31,290 nucleotides of DNA. Source: CAZUHK01 sp964620345 (GTDB lineage: Bacteria; Planctomycetota; Phycisphaerae; Phycisphaerales; Zrk34). Each line of letters begins with the position of its first letter. Position 1 is the stretch's first letter. Positions 1 through 6,406 of the stretch are shown in pieces. The notes beneath the pieces were generated by a model. It made no database searches, was not told the origin of the DNA, and saw nothing but the letters and a program-made list of their open reading frames with translations. Both the position numbers and the translations under genes were made by a program. The DNA lies in NCBI GenBank assembly GCA_964620345.1, contig CAZUHK010000015.1, positions 1 to 31,290 of the forward strand. The letters run 5' to 3'.

Positions 1-299
1 GCAGCGCCGACGTCTTCCTTGGCGTGCCGTTCAACATCGCCAGCTACGCCCTGCTGACGATGATGATGGCCCAGGTCACCGGTCACGAGCCGGGCGACTT
101 TATTCACACCTTCGGCGACGCCCACCTGTACCTCAATCACCTCGACCAGGCCCGCCTGCAACTGTCGCGCCAACCCCGGCCGCTGCCGAAGATGCGCATC
201 AACCCCGAGGTAAACAACATCTTCGACTTCCGCTACGACGACTTCGAGCTGATCGGCTACGACCCGCACCCCCACATCAAGGCGAGCGTGGCGGTGTGA
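1..299 (+). CDS. thyA: Thymidylate synthase, C-terminal part (5' end outside window)
   Basis: The reading frame is open from base 3 and ends at TGA 297-299, giving the last ~98 residues of thymidylate synthase, which makes dTMP from dUMP using methylene-tetrahydrofolate. Family motifs visible: VPFNIASYALL, then HTFGDAHLYLNHLDQ, where the FGDAHxYxNH stretch binds substrate and the Asn contacts the uracil ring. The tail has the typical FxYDDFELIGYDPHP followed by a Lys-Ala-Val-rich end. The catalytic Cys lies upstream of the window and cannot be checked. The next gene is dihydrofolate reductase, the usual partner, because this reaction oxidises tetrahydrofolate to dihydrofolate. Identification is secure; only completeness is unknown. 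Confidence 0.97.
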   Translation, partial: SADVFLGVPFNIASYALLTMMMAQVTGHEPGDFIHTFGDAHLYLNHLDQARLQLSRQPRPLPKMRINPEVNNIFDFRYDDFELIGYDPHPHIKASVAV

Positions 300-308
300 A
301 GAAGTCGT

Positions 309-401
309 GATTGTCGATTGTCGATTTGACAGCACCGCTACCCGCGACGGCCATCCATGACCTGCCCCAACTCGAAATTCGAAAATCGACAATCGACAAT
401 C
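309..401. repeat. Perfect 19-bp inverted repeat across the thyA-folA junction
   Basis: Left arm 309-327 and right arm 383-401 are exact reverse complements, separated by 55 nt. Each arm is built from a reiterated 7-mer (TCGACAA / TTGTCGA). The folA start codon (357) lies in the loop, and the right arm is translated as part of the FolA N-terminus. In RNA this would make a strong stem around the folA start. It may be a dispersed intergenic repeat. Confidence 0.85.
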
Positions 402-902
402 TCTGTTACGCTCATCGTCGCCGCGTCGGAGAACGACGTGATCGGCCGGGCCGGCGACCTGCCCTGGCGGCTGCCGGACGACCTCAAACAGTTCAAGCGG
501 CGGACGATGGGCCACGCGGTGGTGATGGGCCGGCGGACGTACGAATCGATCGGCCGGCCCCTGCCCGGACGCATGAACATCGTGGTCAGCCGGCGGCATG
601 ACTGGTCGGCCCCGGGCGTCAGCGTAGCGCACGGCATCGATCAAGCGATCGATCTGGCCGCGGCCGCGGGGCACGAGCGGGTGTTCATCATCGGCGGCCA
701 GCAGGTCTACGCCGCGGCGATCGGCCGGGCCGACCGGCTGGTGCTGACGCGCGTGCATGCCGAGCTCGAAGGCGATGCACGCTTCGAGGGCTTTGAGGCC
801 GACCAGTGGAAATTGCTGGCGTCCGAAAAACACCCGGCCGACACTCGCCACGCCTACGCCTTCACGGTGATGGACTACCAACGAGCCACACCCAGGTCTT
901 AA
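357..902 (+). CDS. folA: Dihydrofolate reductase
   Basis: This 181-residue protein reduces dihydrofolate to tetrahydrofolate with NADPH, closing the cycle opened by thyA immediately upstream. Motifs: ENDVIGRAGDLPWRLPDDL near residues 25-43 (the acidic residue in LPDDL is the catalytic/substrate carboxylate), GRRTYESIGRPLPGR (NADPH site), and VFIIGGQQVY (glycine-rich cofactor loop). The conserved core begins at about residue 17 (VTLIVAASEN). The preceding residues are largely encoded by the right arm of the inverted repeat and have no family counterpart. No in-frame ATG or GTG lies between 357 and the core, so 357 is the best start, though an unusual start closer to the core cannot be excluded. 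There is no clear Shine-Dalgarno sequence. Confidence 0.96.
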   Translation: MTCPNSKFENRQSTISVTLIVAASENDVIGRAGDLPWRLPDDLKQFKRRTMGHAVVMGRRTYESIGRPLPGRMNIVVSRRHDWSAPGVSVAHGIDQAIDLAAAAGHERVFIIGGQQVYAAAIGRADRLVLTRVHAELEGDARFEGFEADQWKLLASEKHPADTRHAYAFTVMDYQRATPRS

Positions 903-1011
903 GCCCCGACCGCTGCGCCTTGGTCCCCAGATTCCCGCCTGGTGCGCCATAACAACCGATTTTCGCGTCACAGACATCGCCTGTTAACCAACGAAAAATG
1001 TGATTTTCCGG

Positions 1012-1040
1012 TTGACCTCCGCGGGCAGGCGGTGTAGTCT
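1012..1040 (+). promoter_or_regulatory. Sigma-70-type promoter candidate for first PEP-CTERM gene
   Basis: TTGACC at 1012-1017 and TAGTCT at 1035-1040 are separated by exactly 17 nt. Predicted transcription starts near 1047, giving a leader of about 300 nt before the ATG at 1351. TAGTCT also occurs as the -10 candidate of the gene at 7731. Confidence 0.5.
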
Positions 1041-1350
1041 CCGAAGGTCCACCGGGCCTGATCTGGCCCGCGACGGTGGGAACCCTGAGAGCAGAGCGAG
1101 CCGCGCCTTTGGCGGCGTGAGCGGCACGTTGCCGCAGATCGTCCGACGCCCCGTGTCGTTCAGCGGGACTTCGCGCGGCGATCGTGAGTGCGAGCGGGTC
1201 GCCCTCAATCGGTCAGGGTTCAAGAAAGACATGCGAAACCAACAACGCGATCAAGGCCAGACGATGGATCACCTCGTGCATGTGCACGGGGCGGGCTTTT
1301 CACCGGGCAGAACAAGGCGGTCGGACCGGACCGCAGGAAGAACTTGGAAG
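1041..1350 (+). other. Long structured 5' leader of first PEP-CTERM gene
   Basis: About 300 nt without a convincing gene lie between the promoter candidate and the start codon; the whole gene-free stretch is 903-1350. A hairpin is visible at 1049-1079: outer arms CCACCG/CGGTGG and inner arms GGCC/GGCC around TGATCT. A long-range pairing of AACCCTGA (about 1081-1088) with TCAGGGTT (about 1213-1220) could close a multi-branched domain. No known riboswitch core was recognised. Bases 903-1011 hold nothing recognisable apart from an A/T-rich patch. Function unknown. Confidence 0.35.
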
Positions 1351-2193
1351 ATGAACACGACATCGCAAACGCTGATGGCGGCAATCGTGGTGATCGCGGT
1401 CGGCGCGGCGCACGCCGAACCGATCACGCCCATTACCTTGGTCGACCGCAACGCCGAGCTTGAGTTCGACGTCGACGGCGAATTCAGCAACGTCGACCTC
1501 CGCATCGACGGGGTGGACGTCCTCAAAAAGCAGTGGTTCTGGTACCGCATCGGCACCACCGGCCCCGAAGCGCCGATCGATTCGTTGGGCGGCATGGTCG
1601 CCACCACCGCCGACAAAGACTTAGACGCCGGCGACGAAGTGCTGGACCTGACTTTCGAGAACAACCAACTCCGCGTGCAGGTCAAGTACACGCTCACCGG
1701 CGGCACCTCCCTGTCGGGCGCGGCCGGCGTCTCCGAATCGATCGTGCTGACGAACAAGACCGATACGCAGCTAAACCTGAACTTTTTCCAGTATGTGGAT
1801 TTCGACGTTTTTCAGGCCGACGTGGACGACACGCTGAGTATCGTCAGCGGCAACACCGCCCAGCAGGATGACAACGTCACCGGCTCGGTCGAGGAGACCG
1901 TGGTCAGCCCGGCGCCCGGTTCCTTCCAAGCCGACACCGGCTCGACGCTGCTGGATTCGCTGCGCGATGGCGCGACCACCACGCTGACCGACAACCCCGG
2001 GCCGGTCGTCGGTGATGTGAACTGGGCCTTCGGCTGGGACTTCACCCTCGGTGCCGCGGGCTCGGCCGACGACGAGGTGGTTATCAGCAAGATCAAGGAC
2101 ATCGCCCTGGACTCCGAAACCCCGCTGCCCGAGCCGACCTCGCTGGCTCTGCTGGCGCTGGGCGGCCTGGCGCTGCTGCGCCGCGGGCGGTGA
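1351..2193 (+). CDS. PEP-CTERM sorting domain protein (paralogue 1)
   Basis: This 280-residue exported protein starts with a signal peptide (TLMAAIVVIAVGAAHA, cleavage likely after AHA). It ends with the PEP-CTERM tripartite tag: a PEP motif in LPEPTSLALL, a short hydrophobic helix and an Arg-rich tail (RRGR). In this system an exosortase cleaves at PEP and places the protein at the cell surface or in the matrix. The middle is a beta-rich region with no recognised enzyme motif. It aligns by eye with the protein at 2431: DGVD near the front, YTLTGG, E-x-x-x-LTN-x-T, YxDFD, then TVVS. The start at 1351 was chosen because the signal peptide follows directly and AGGAAG lies about 10 nt upstream. 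The frame stays open upstream, but that sequence is leader-like. The exosortase gene is not in the window. Confidence 0.85.
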   Translation: MNTTSQTLMAAIVVIAVGAAHAEPITPITLVDRNAELEFDVDGEFSNVDLRIDGVDVLKKQWFWYRIGTTGPEAPIDSLGGMVATTADKDLDAGDEVLDLTFENNQLRVQVKYTLTGGTSLSGAAGVSESIVLTNKTDTQLNLNFFQYVDFDVFQADVDDTLSIVSGNTAQQDDNVTGSVEETVVSPAPGSFQADTGSTLLDSLRDGATTTLTDNPGPVVGDVNWAFGWDFTLGAAGSADDEVVISKIKDIALDSETPLPEPTSLALLALGGLALLRRGR

Positions 2194-2198
2194 GCGGG

Positions 2199-2230
2199 CC
2201 GGCGGCGCGAAGTTTTTTCATCGCCGCCGG
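2199..2230 (+). terminator. GC-rich hairpin after first PEP-CTERM gene (atypical)
   Basis: A 9-bp perfect stem (CCGGCGGCG 2199-2207 with CGCCGCCGG 2222-2230) begins just past the stop codon. The T6 run is in the loop rather than after the stem, so intrinsic termination is uncertain. It could instead stabilise the mRNA 3' end. Confidence 0.3.
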
Positions 2231-2240
2231 TGTAAAACAT

Positions 2241-2268
2241 TTGACTTTTCCCCGCCATGTGGCACACT
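2241..2268 (+). promoter_or_regulatory. Possible promoter of second PEP-CTERM gene
   Basis: TTGACT at 2241-2246 is a good -35 match. The best -10 candidate, CACACT at 2263-2268 with a 16-nt spacer, is weak. Its position relative to the leader mirrors the promoter at 1012-1040 of the upstream paralogue. Confidence 0.3.
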
Positions 2269-2269
2269 G

Positions 2270-2430
2270 CTCCAGAGGCGGAGGAAAGCTAGTTCGCGGG
2301 AAGACGTTGGTCTGTGAACCGTCCCGCACACAACGTGGCTGAATCGGGCTCTGGAGAGCGGCCCCGGCGAACCGTAGTTCGGTTCACCAAATCAGCCCCG
2401 CTGCGTGCCTCAACAGAGGAAGTCCGGAAG
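2270..2430 (+). other. Structured 5' leader of second PEP-CTERM gene
   Basis: About 160 nt of leader. Visible pairings: GAACCG-tagtt-CGGTTC, a compact hairpin around 2369-2385; and an enclosing element in which GGCTGA (about 2337-2342) or GGGCT (about 2346-2350) can pair with TCAGCCC (about 2392-2398). The leader ends with AGAGGAAGT, a possible ribosome site just before the ATG at 2431. It does not align obviously with the leader at 1041-1350, and no described riboswitch core was recognised. Confidence 0.35.
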
Positions 2431-3303
2431 ATGAAGCTCTCCAAAACCCTGAACATCGCCGCTGTCGCCATCGCCATCGCCCTCGCCGGCCACGCCGCCC
2501 GGGCCACCGTCATTACCGATGGCAACTCCTCGGCCACCATCAACGCCGCCGGCACCGATGAAGGCGACCAGTTCGTCGACTACCTCGTGGACGGCGTCGA
2601 TCACCTCTTCGCCCACGGCTTCTTCATCGGCGATGGCACCAACGATGAGTTCCCCATCACCGACCTCAACTTCGTCGCAGAAAACGCCAGCACCGACCAG
2701 ACCGTGCTGCGGTACAACGACAGCGCCGTCGACCCGACCTACCAGGTGACCGCCACCTACGCCCTCACCGGTGGTGCGGCCGGCTCGGGCAACTCGCTGA
2801 TGAAGATCACCTTCGAGCTGGAAAACCTCACCGAAAACGCGCTGTCGCTGACGGTCTTCGAGTACGCCGACTTCGACACCTCCAACACCCCCGACAACGA
2901 CACTGTCACCGCCAACGCCCTGGGCAACACCTTCACGCAGTCCGATGGCAGCACGGCCGTGACCGAGCAGACCGTCGTCTCCGGCGGCGGCAATCCCCCG
3001 GACGCCTTCGGCTTGCGGGTGTACGACGACTCCGATGCGGACGGCGGCGACGAGCGCACCGAGGTCAGCTTCCTGGAATTGTTCAACGACGGCGCGGCCA
3101 GCGACCTGCTGTCCAGCCCCAGCATCCTGGGCCCCGACAACGTCACCTGGGCTGCGCAATGGGACTTCGCCCTGGCGCCGGTGGGTCAGACCGGCTCCCA
3201 GGTGAACATCCTCAAGGACATGCGCATCGTGCCCGAACCGGCGACGATCGCGCTGTTCGGCTCGGGCCTGGCGATGATGCTCTACCGCCGCCGCCGCGCC
3301 TGA
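2431..3303 (+). CDS. PEP-CTERM sorting domain protein (paralogue 2)
   Basis: This 290-residue protein has an N-terminal signal peptide (NIAAVAIAIALAGHAARA). Its C-terminal sorting tag reads VPEPATIALFGSG, then a short hydrophobic stretch and the Arg cluster YRRRRA. Between them is an acidic, Thr/Asn-rich, beta-strand-like region of about 240 residues with no recognised catalytic motif. It shares ordered landmarks with the protein at 1351 (LVDGVD, YALTGG, ELENLTENALSL, EYADFD, TVVS), so the two probably arose by tandem duplication and then diverged strongly. It is likely exported by Sec and processed by an exosortase at the PEP site, with a surface or extracellular-matrix role. The substrate or partner is unknown. 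Start chosen from the signal peptide and GAGGAAGT upstream. Confidence 0.86.
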   Translation: MKLSKTLNIAAVAIAIALAGHAARATVITDGNSSATINAAGTDEGDQFVDYLVDGVDHLFAHGFFIGDGTNDEFPITDLNFVAENASTDQTVLRYNDSAVDPTYQVTATYALTGGAAGSGNSLMKITFELENLTENALSLTVFEYADFDTSNTPDNDTVTANALGNTFTQSDGSTAVTEQTVVSGGGNPPDAFGLRVYDDSDADGGDERTEVSFLELFNDGAASDLLSSPSILGPDNVTWAAQWDFALAPVGQTGSQVNILKDMRIVPEPATIALFGSGLAMMLYRRRRA

Positions 3304-3472
3304 TTCAATCACTAATCGCGCATGCGGACAGCCCCCCCCGATCGGCAGAACCGGGGTGGTCTGTTGTTCGCCGCTCCACCGGCGAGCGGGCCACGCAGGA
3401 TTGATACGAACTGAGCGCCGCCGGGCGCGACTCCAGGCCGATGCAGCGCTATCTTCAAGAGTCTTCAGGTGC

Positions 3473-3509
3473 GAACGGCCCCGTCTTCTACCACAAAGCG
3501 GGGCTGTTC
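3473..3509 (+). terminator. Inverted repeat between convergent genes
   Basis: GAACGGCCCCG (3473-3483) pairs with CGGGGCTGTTC (3499-3509), 11 bp including one G-U pair, followed on the plus strand by CTTTCTC. It lies between the second PEP-CTERM gene and the convergent trpA stop, a natural terminator position, but the T-tract is poor. The rest of 3304-3472 shows nothing recognisable. Confidence 0.4.
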
Positions 3510-3514
3510 CTTTC

Positions 3515-4315
3515 TCAGCCCAATCCCTGGCACAACTCGGCGATGAACCGCTGGACGTGTGCCGCGATTTGGGCCGGCGGCTGATCGCGCACCTGGCTGA
3601 TCTGACGCACCAGCGCCGAGCCGACGATCGCGGCGTCGGCGTGCTCGACGACCGCGGCCACGTGCTCGGGCCGGCTGATGCCGAATCCCACGGCGATCGG
3701 CAGGTCCGTCGCCTCGCGCAGCAGCGCCACGCGCTCGGCCAGGCCCTGGGGCGCCGCTTCGGACTCACCGGTGATGCCCGTGCGGGCCACGGCGTAGACG
3801 AACCCGCTGCACGCCGCGGCGATCTGCCTGGCCCGCTGCGGCGAGCTGGTCGGCGCGACCAGCAGCGAGCTGGTCAGCCCCGCATCGCGCACCGGCCCGG
3901 CCACCGCCTCGCTCTCCTCCAGCGGCAGGTCGGGGAAGATGAACCCCTCCACCCCCGCCGCCTTGGCCCGGGCGATGAATACATCGACGCCCATGCGATG
4001 GACGATCGAGTAGCTCACCATCGCCACCAGACCGATCGACACCCGGTCGCGCAGGGCTTGGAGGGTGTCGAACACGCCATCGGGCGTGGCGCCCGCGGCC
4101 AGGGCGTCGGTCATCGACGCGGAGATCACCGGCCCGTCGGCGATCGGATCGGAAAACGCGAAGCCCACTTCGCAGATGCTCGCCCCGCCGGCCTGCATCG
4201 CCGGCAGGATCGCCTGGGTCGCGGCCATGGACGGATAGCCCGCGGTGACGAACGGCATCAACGCCTTGCGATTTTCGCGGCGAAGCTCGGCGAAGATCGT
4301 TTCGATCCGATTCAT
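3515..4315 (-). CDS. trpA: Tryptophan synthase alpha subunit
   Basis: This 266-residue TIM-barrel enzyme splits indole-3-glycerol phosphate into indole and glyceraldehyde-3-phosphate, then channels indole to TrpB. Motifs: ALMPFVTAGYPS, then CEVGFAFSDPIADGPVI with the two acidic catalytic residues (Glu in CEVGF, Asp in SDPIADGP), GFIFPDLPLEES, APTSS, and the phosphate-binding end VGFGISRPEHV and IVGSALV. The start at 4315 gives MNRIETIFAEL, matching family length; the frame extends 16 codons upstream without family similarity. It follows metF by 44 nt on the same strand and probably shares its transcript. A -10-like TATGCT lies 9 nt before the start, so an internal promoter is possible. trpB is not in the window, so trpA is separated from its partner here. 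Confidence 0.97.
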   Translation of the reverse strand: MNRIETIFAELRRENRKALMPFVTAGYPSMAATQAILPAMQAGGASICEVGFAFSDPIADGPVISASMTDALAAGATPDGVFDTLQALRDRVSIGLVAMVSYSIVHRMGVDVFIARAKAAGVEGFIFPDLPLEESEAVAGPVRDAGLTSSLLVAPTSSPQRARQIAAACSGFVYAVARTGITGESEAAPQGLAERVALLREATDLPIAVGFGISRPEHVAAVVEHADAAIVGSALVRQISQVRDQPPAQIAAHVQRFIAELCQGLG

Positions 4316-4359
4316 AGGCCGCACAGCATACCGGCGTGTCCCCGACGAAGCGACGCGAC

Positions 4360-5298
4360 TCACATCATCCCGTCGTCAGCCAGTTGCCCAAGCTCGGTCG
4401 AATCCGCCGCGCCCAGGCGGCGGTAGATCTCCACCGTCGCGCCCGAGCGGTTGAGCGTGTAGAAGTGCAGCCCCGCCACGCCATTGTCCAGCAGGTCGCG
4501 GCACTGCTGGGTGACCCAGTCGATGCCGACGCGACGAACCGCGTCGGCGTCGTCCAGGTCGCGCAGGATCCGCCGCAGCAGCTTCGCCGGGTAGCGTGAC
4601 CCGGCCGCGAGATTGGGCAGCCGCTTGAACACCCCGCCGGAGGTGATCGGCATCACGCCGGCGATGATCGGCACGTCGATGCCGGCCAGCTCGCACCGCT
4701 CGCGGAAGTCGTAGAAGTCGCGGTTCTCGAAGAACAACTGCGTGCAGATGTAGTCGGCCCCGGCGTCGATCTTGGCCTTGAGGAAGTCCATCTCGTCGAC
4801 ACGGTTGGGCGTGGCGGGGTGGCCTTCGGGGAAGCCGGCCACGCCGATGCCGAACCCGCGCCGGTCCGGGTGGGCGCCGGTGTCGTTGAACTCGCGGATG
4901 AACCGCACCAGGTCGGCGGCGTACTGGAAGGCATCTTTGGTCTTGTCGTAATCCTCCATCCACCTGGGCGCGTCGCCGCCGAGCGCGAGGATATTGCTCA
5001 CCCCCGCCTGGGCGTATCGTTCGAGGATGCCCTGGATGTCCTGCTCGCCGTGGCAGACGCAGGTGAGGTGAGGGATGGGGTCGAGCGTGGTGTCTTTCTT
5101 GATCCGCACGACCAGGTCGTGCGTCGCCTCGCGGGTCGTGCCCCCGGCACCGTAGGTGACCGAGACGAAGTGGGGCCGCAGCGCCTCGAGATCTTTGATC
5201 TCCTCGAACAGCGACTGCCAGCCCTCGTCCTTCTTGGGCGGGAAGAACTCGAAGCTGAACGTGGGCGAGTGTTGCGCAAAAACATCGGCGATGTGCAT
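4360..5298 (-). CDS. metF: Methylenetetrahydrofolate reductase
   Basis: This FAD-dependent TIM-barrel enzyme of 312 residues reduces 5,10-methylene- to 5-methyl-tetrahydrofolate for methionine synthesis. Motifs: FSFEFFPPK near the N-terminus (with the catalytic Glu), SVTYGAGGTTREATHDLV, LTCVCHG, NILALGGDAPR, FGIGVAGFPEGHP, and DAGADYICTQLFFENRDF. PIIAGVMPITS and LHFYTLNRS follow near the C-terminus. The length matches the bacterial catalytic-domain form, with no regulatory extension. The start at 5298 (MHIADVFAQ) is preferred because GAAAGG lies about 9 nt upstream; an in-frame ATG at 5319 would add seven residues. It is first in a unit with trpA and shares tetrahydrofolate chemistry with nearby thyA, folA and folE2. 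A promoter candidate lies just upstream. Confidence 0.97.
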   Translation of the reverse strand: MHIADVFAQHSPTFSFEFFPPKKDEGWQSLFEEIKDLEALRPHFVSVTYGAGGTTREATHDLVVRIKKDTTLDPIPHLTCVCHGEQDIQGILERYAQAGVSNILALGGDAPRWMEDYDKTKDAFQYAADLVRFIREFNDTGAHPDRRGFGIGVAGFPEGHPATPNRVDEMDFLKAKIDAGADYICTQLFFENRDFYDFRERCELAGIDVPIIAGVMPITSGGVFKRLPNLAAGSRYPAKLLRRILRDLDDADAVRRVGIDWVTQQCRDLLDNGVAGLHFYTLNRSGATVEIYRRLGAADSTELGQLADDGMM

Positions 5299-5335
5299 CG
5301 CGGGTTGCCTTTCATCCATTCATCCGGATATGTAG

Positions 5336-5364
5336 ATGATATCCCGCCGCGGCAATCACGGCAA
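5336..5364 (-). promoter_or_regulatory. Promoter candidate for metF-trpA
   Basis: On the minus strand TTGCCG (5364-5359) and TATCAT (5341-5336) are separated by 17 nt, about 37 nt before the preferred metF start. Repeats resembling MetJ or SAM-riboswitch elements were not seen in the short leader. Confidence 0.5.
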
Positions 5365-5421
5365 ATCGGCGCATTGCCTCGGTGCACGCAAGTGACCTTC
5401 AGCACCCCAAATCCATGAATA

Positions 5422-5449
5422 AAGCCCGGCGACCGCCGTCGCCGGGCTT
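5422..5449 (-). terminator. Rho-independent terminator after folE2
   Basis: A perfect 12-bp stem (5422-5433 with 5438-5449) closes a 4-nt loop. On the minus strand it is followed by TTATTC; with the A-T pairs at the stem base, this continues a short U-rich run. It begins 25 nt beyond the folE2 stop. Confidence 0.8.
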
Positions 5450-5474
5450 CGATGACTTCACGGTCGAGCGGGCT

Positions 5475-6284
5475 TCACCCCTCGCGCTTGTCCTTCTCGA
5501 TGTACGCATAAGCGTTGTGAGCGTGGATCGACTCGAAGTTTTCCGAGTTGATCGCGTACCAGGTGATGCGGTCTTCGTTTTCGAGCATCACGGCCAGGTC
5601 GCGCACGATGTCTTCGACGAACTTGGGGTTGTCGTACGCCTCTTCGGTGACGTGCTTCTCATCGGGGCGCTTGAGCACGGAGTAGACCGGCGCGCTGGCC
5701 GCGGCTTCGCACAGGGCGACCAGTTCCTCGATCCACAGCAGGCCCTCGACGCGGACGCGGGCTTCGATCTCGCAACGCTGGTTGTGAGCGCCGTAGGCGC
5801 TGATCGCCTTGGAGCAGGGGCACAGCGACGTGGCCGGCACCTTGACCGACATCGTGAAGTCGTCCGCCCCGTTGCTCACACACTCGAAGGTGACCTTGTA
5901 GGACATGATGCCCGGCATCGCGGTGACCGGGGCCTTCTTGTTGATGAAGTAGTCGAAGGTGAGCTCGAGGTGGGCATCGGCCGCGTTGAGCCGCTGCTTC
6001 ATGTCGTGGCAGATGGCCATCACGTCGGTCGGGTCGATCTCCTGGGCGTGCTCGTTGAGCACTTCCAGAAAGCGGCTCATGTGCGTGCCCTTCTGGTGAT
6101 GGGGCAGCGAGACGTACATGTTGACCACGGCCACGGTGTGCTGCTCGCCGCCGTCGCGGGTGCGCAGGCGGATGGGGTAGGTCACGTTTTTCACGCCGAC
6201 CTTGTCGATCGGCACGCGGCGGCTGTCGGCGAGGGCCTGAACGTCACTGAGCGATTGGGGGCTCACGGGTGTCTCCACGGGCAT
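5475..6284 (-). CDS. folE2: GTP cyclohydrolase FolE2 (type IB)
   Basis: This 269-residue protein belongs to the FolE2 family, which converts GTP to 7,8-dihydroneopterin triphosphate at the start of folate synthesis and replaces the zinc enzyme FolE. Diagnostic motifs: VSLPHHQKGTHMSRF, LTFDYFINKKAP, and TSLCPCSKAIS with the metal-ligand Cys. YGAHNQRCEI and the C-terminal NFESIHAHNAYAY follow. The start at 6284 is set by AGGAG (minus strand, 6295-6291) with a 6-nt spacer; two upstream in-frame ATGs (6290, 6308) fit less well. FolE2 is commonly zinc-regulated where FolE is also present, but no Zur box was recognised here. It has its own promoter candidate and a strong terminator, so it appears monocistronic. 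Confidence 0.96.
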   Translation of the reverse strand: MPVETPVSPQSLSDVQALADSRRVPIDKVGVKNVTYPIRLRTRDGGEQHTVAVVNMYVSLPHHQKGTHMSRFLEVLNEHAQEIDPTDVMAICHDMKQRLNAADAHLELTFDYFINKKAPVTAMPGIMSYKVTFECVSNGADDFTMSVKVPATSLCPCSKAISAYGAHNQRCEIEARVRVEGLLWIEELVALCEAAASAPVYSVLKRPDEKHVTEEAYDNPKFVEDIVRDLAVMLENEDRITWYAINSENFESIHAHNAYAYIEKDKREG

Positions 6285-6341
6285 GGGCATCTCCTGGCAA
6301 GGACGCACGGCGATGAGCCGACGTCAGGCCCCGACCGATCC

Positions 6342-6370
6342 ATAGTAGGGTCGGCTTAACGACCATACAA
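6342..6370 (-). promoter_or_regulatory. Promoter candidate for folE2 with dyad in the spacer
   Basis: On the minus strand TTGTAT (6370-6365) and TACTAT (6347-6342) are separated by 17 nt. The spacer contains GGTCG-ttaagc-CGACC, a 5-bp-arm dyad where a repressor could bind. Transcription would start about 50 nt before the folE2 start. Confidence 0.5.
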
Positions 6371-6406
6371 CAAATCGGATATCGGCCGGGCCGCGGTGGT
6401 CACCGG

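Noticed and set aside
2261..2274. Sigma-54-type promoter (GGCAC...GC) before the second PEP-CTERM gene
   Set aside because: Distance between the GG and GC elements is shorter than sigma-54 requires.
2337..2420. Glycine-riboswitch look-alike in the second PEP-CTERM leader (GGAGAG and GAACCG elements)
   Set aside because: The conserved glycine aptamer core (CCGAAGGGGCAA-type and CTCTCAGG blocks) is absent; kept only as an unclassified structured leader.
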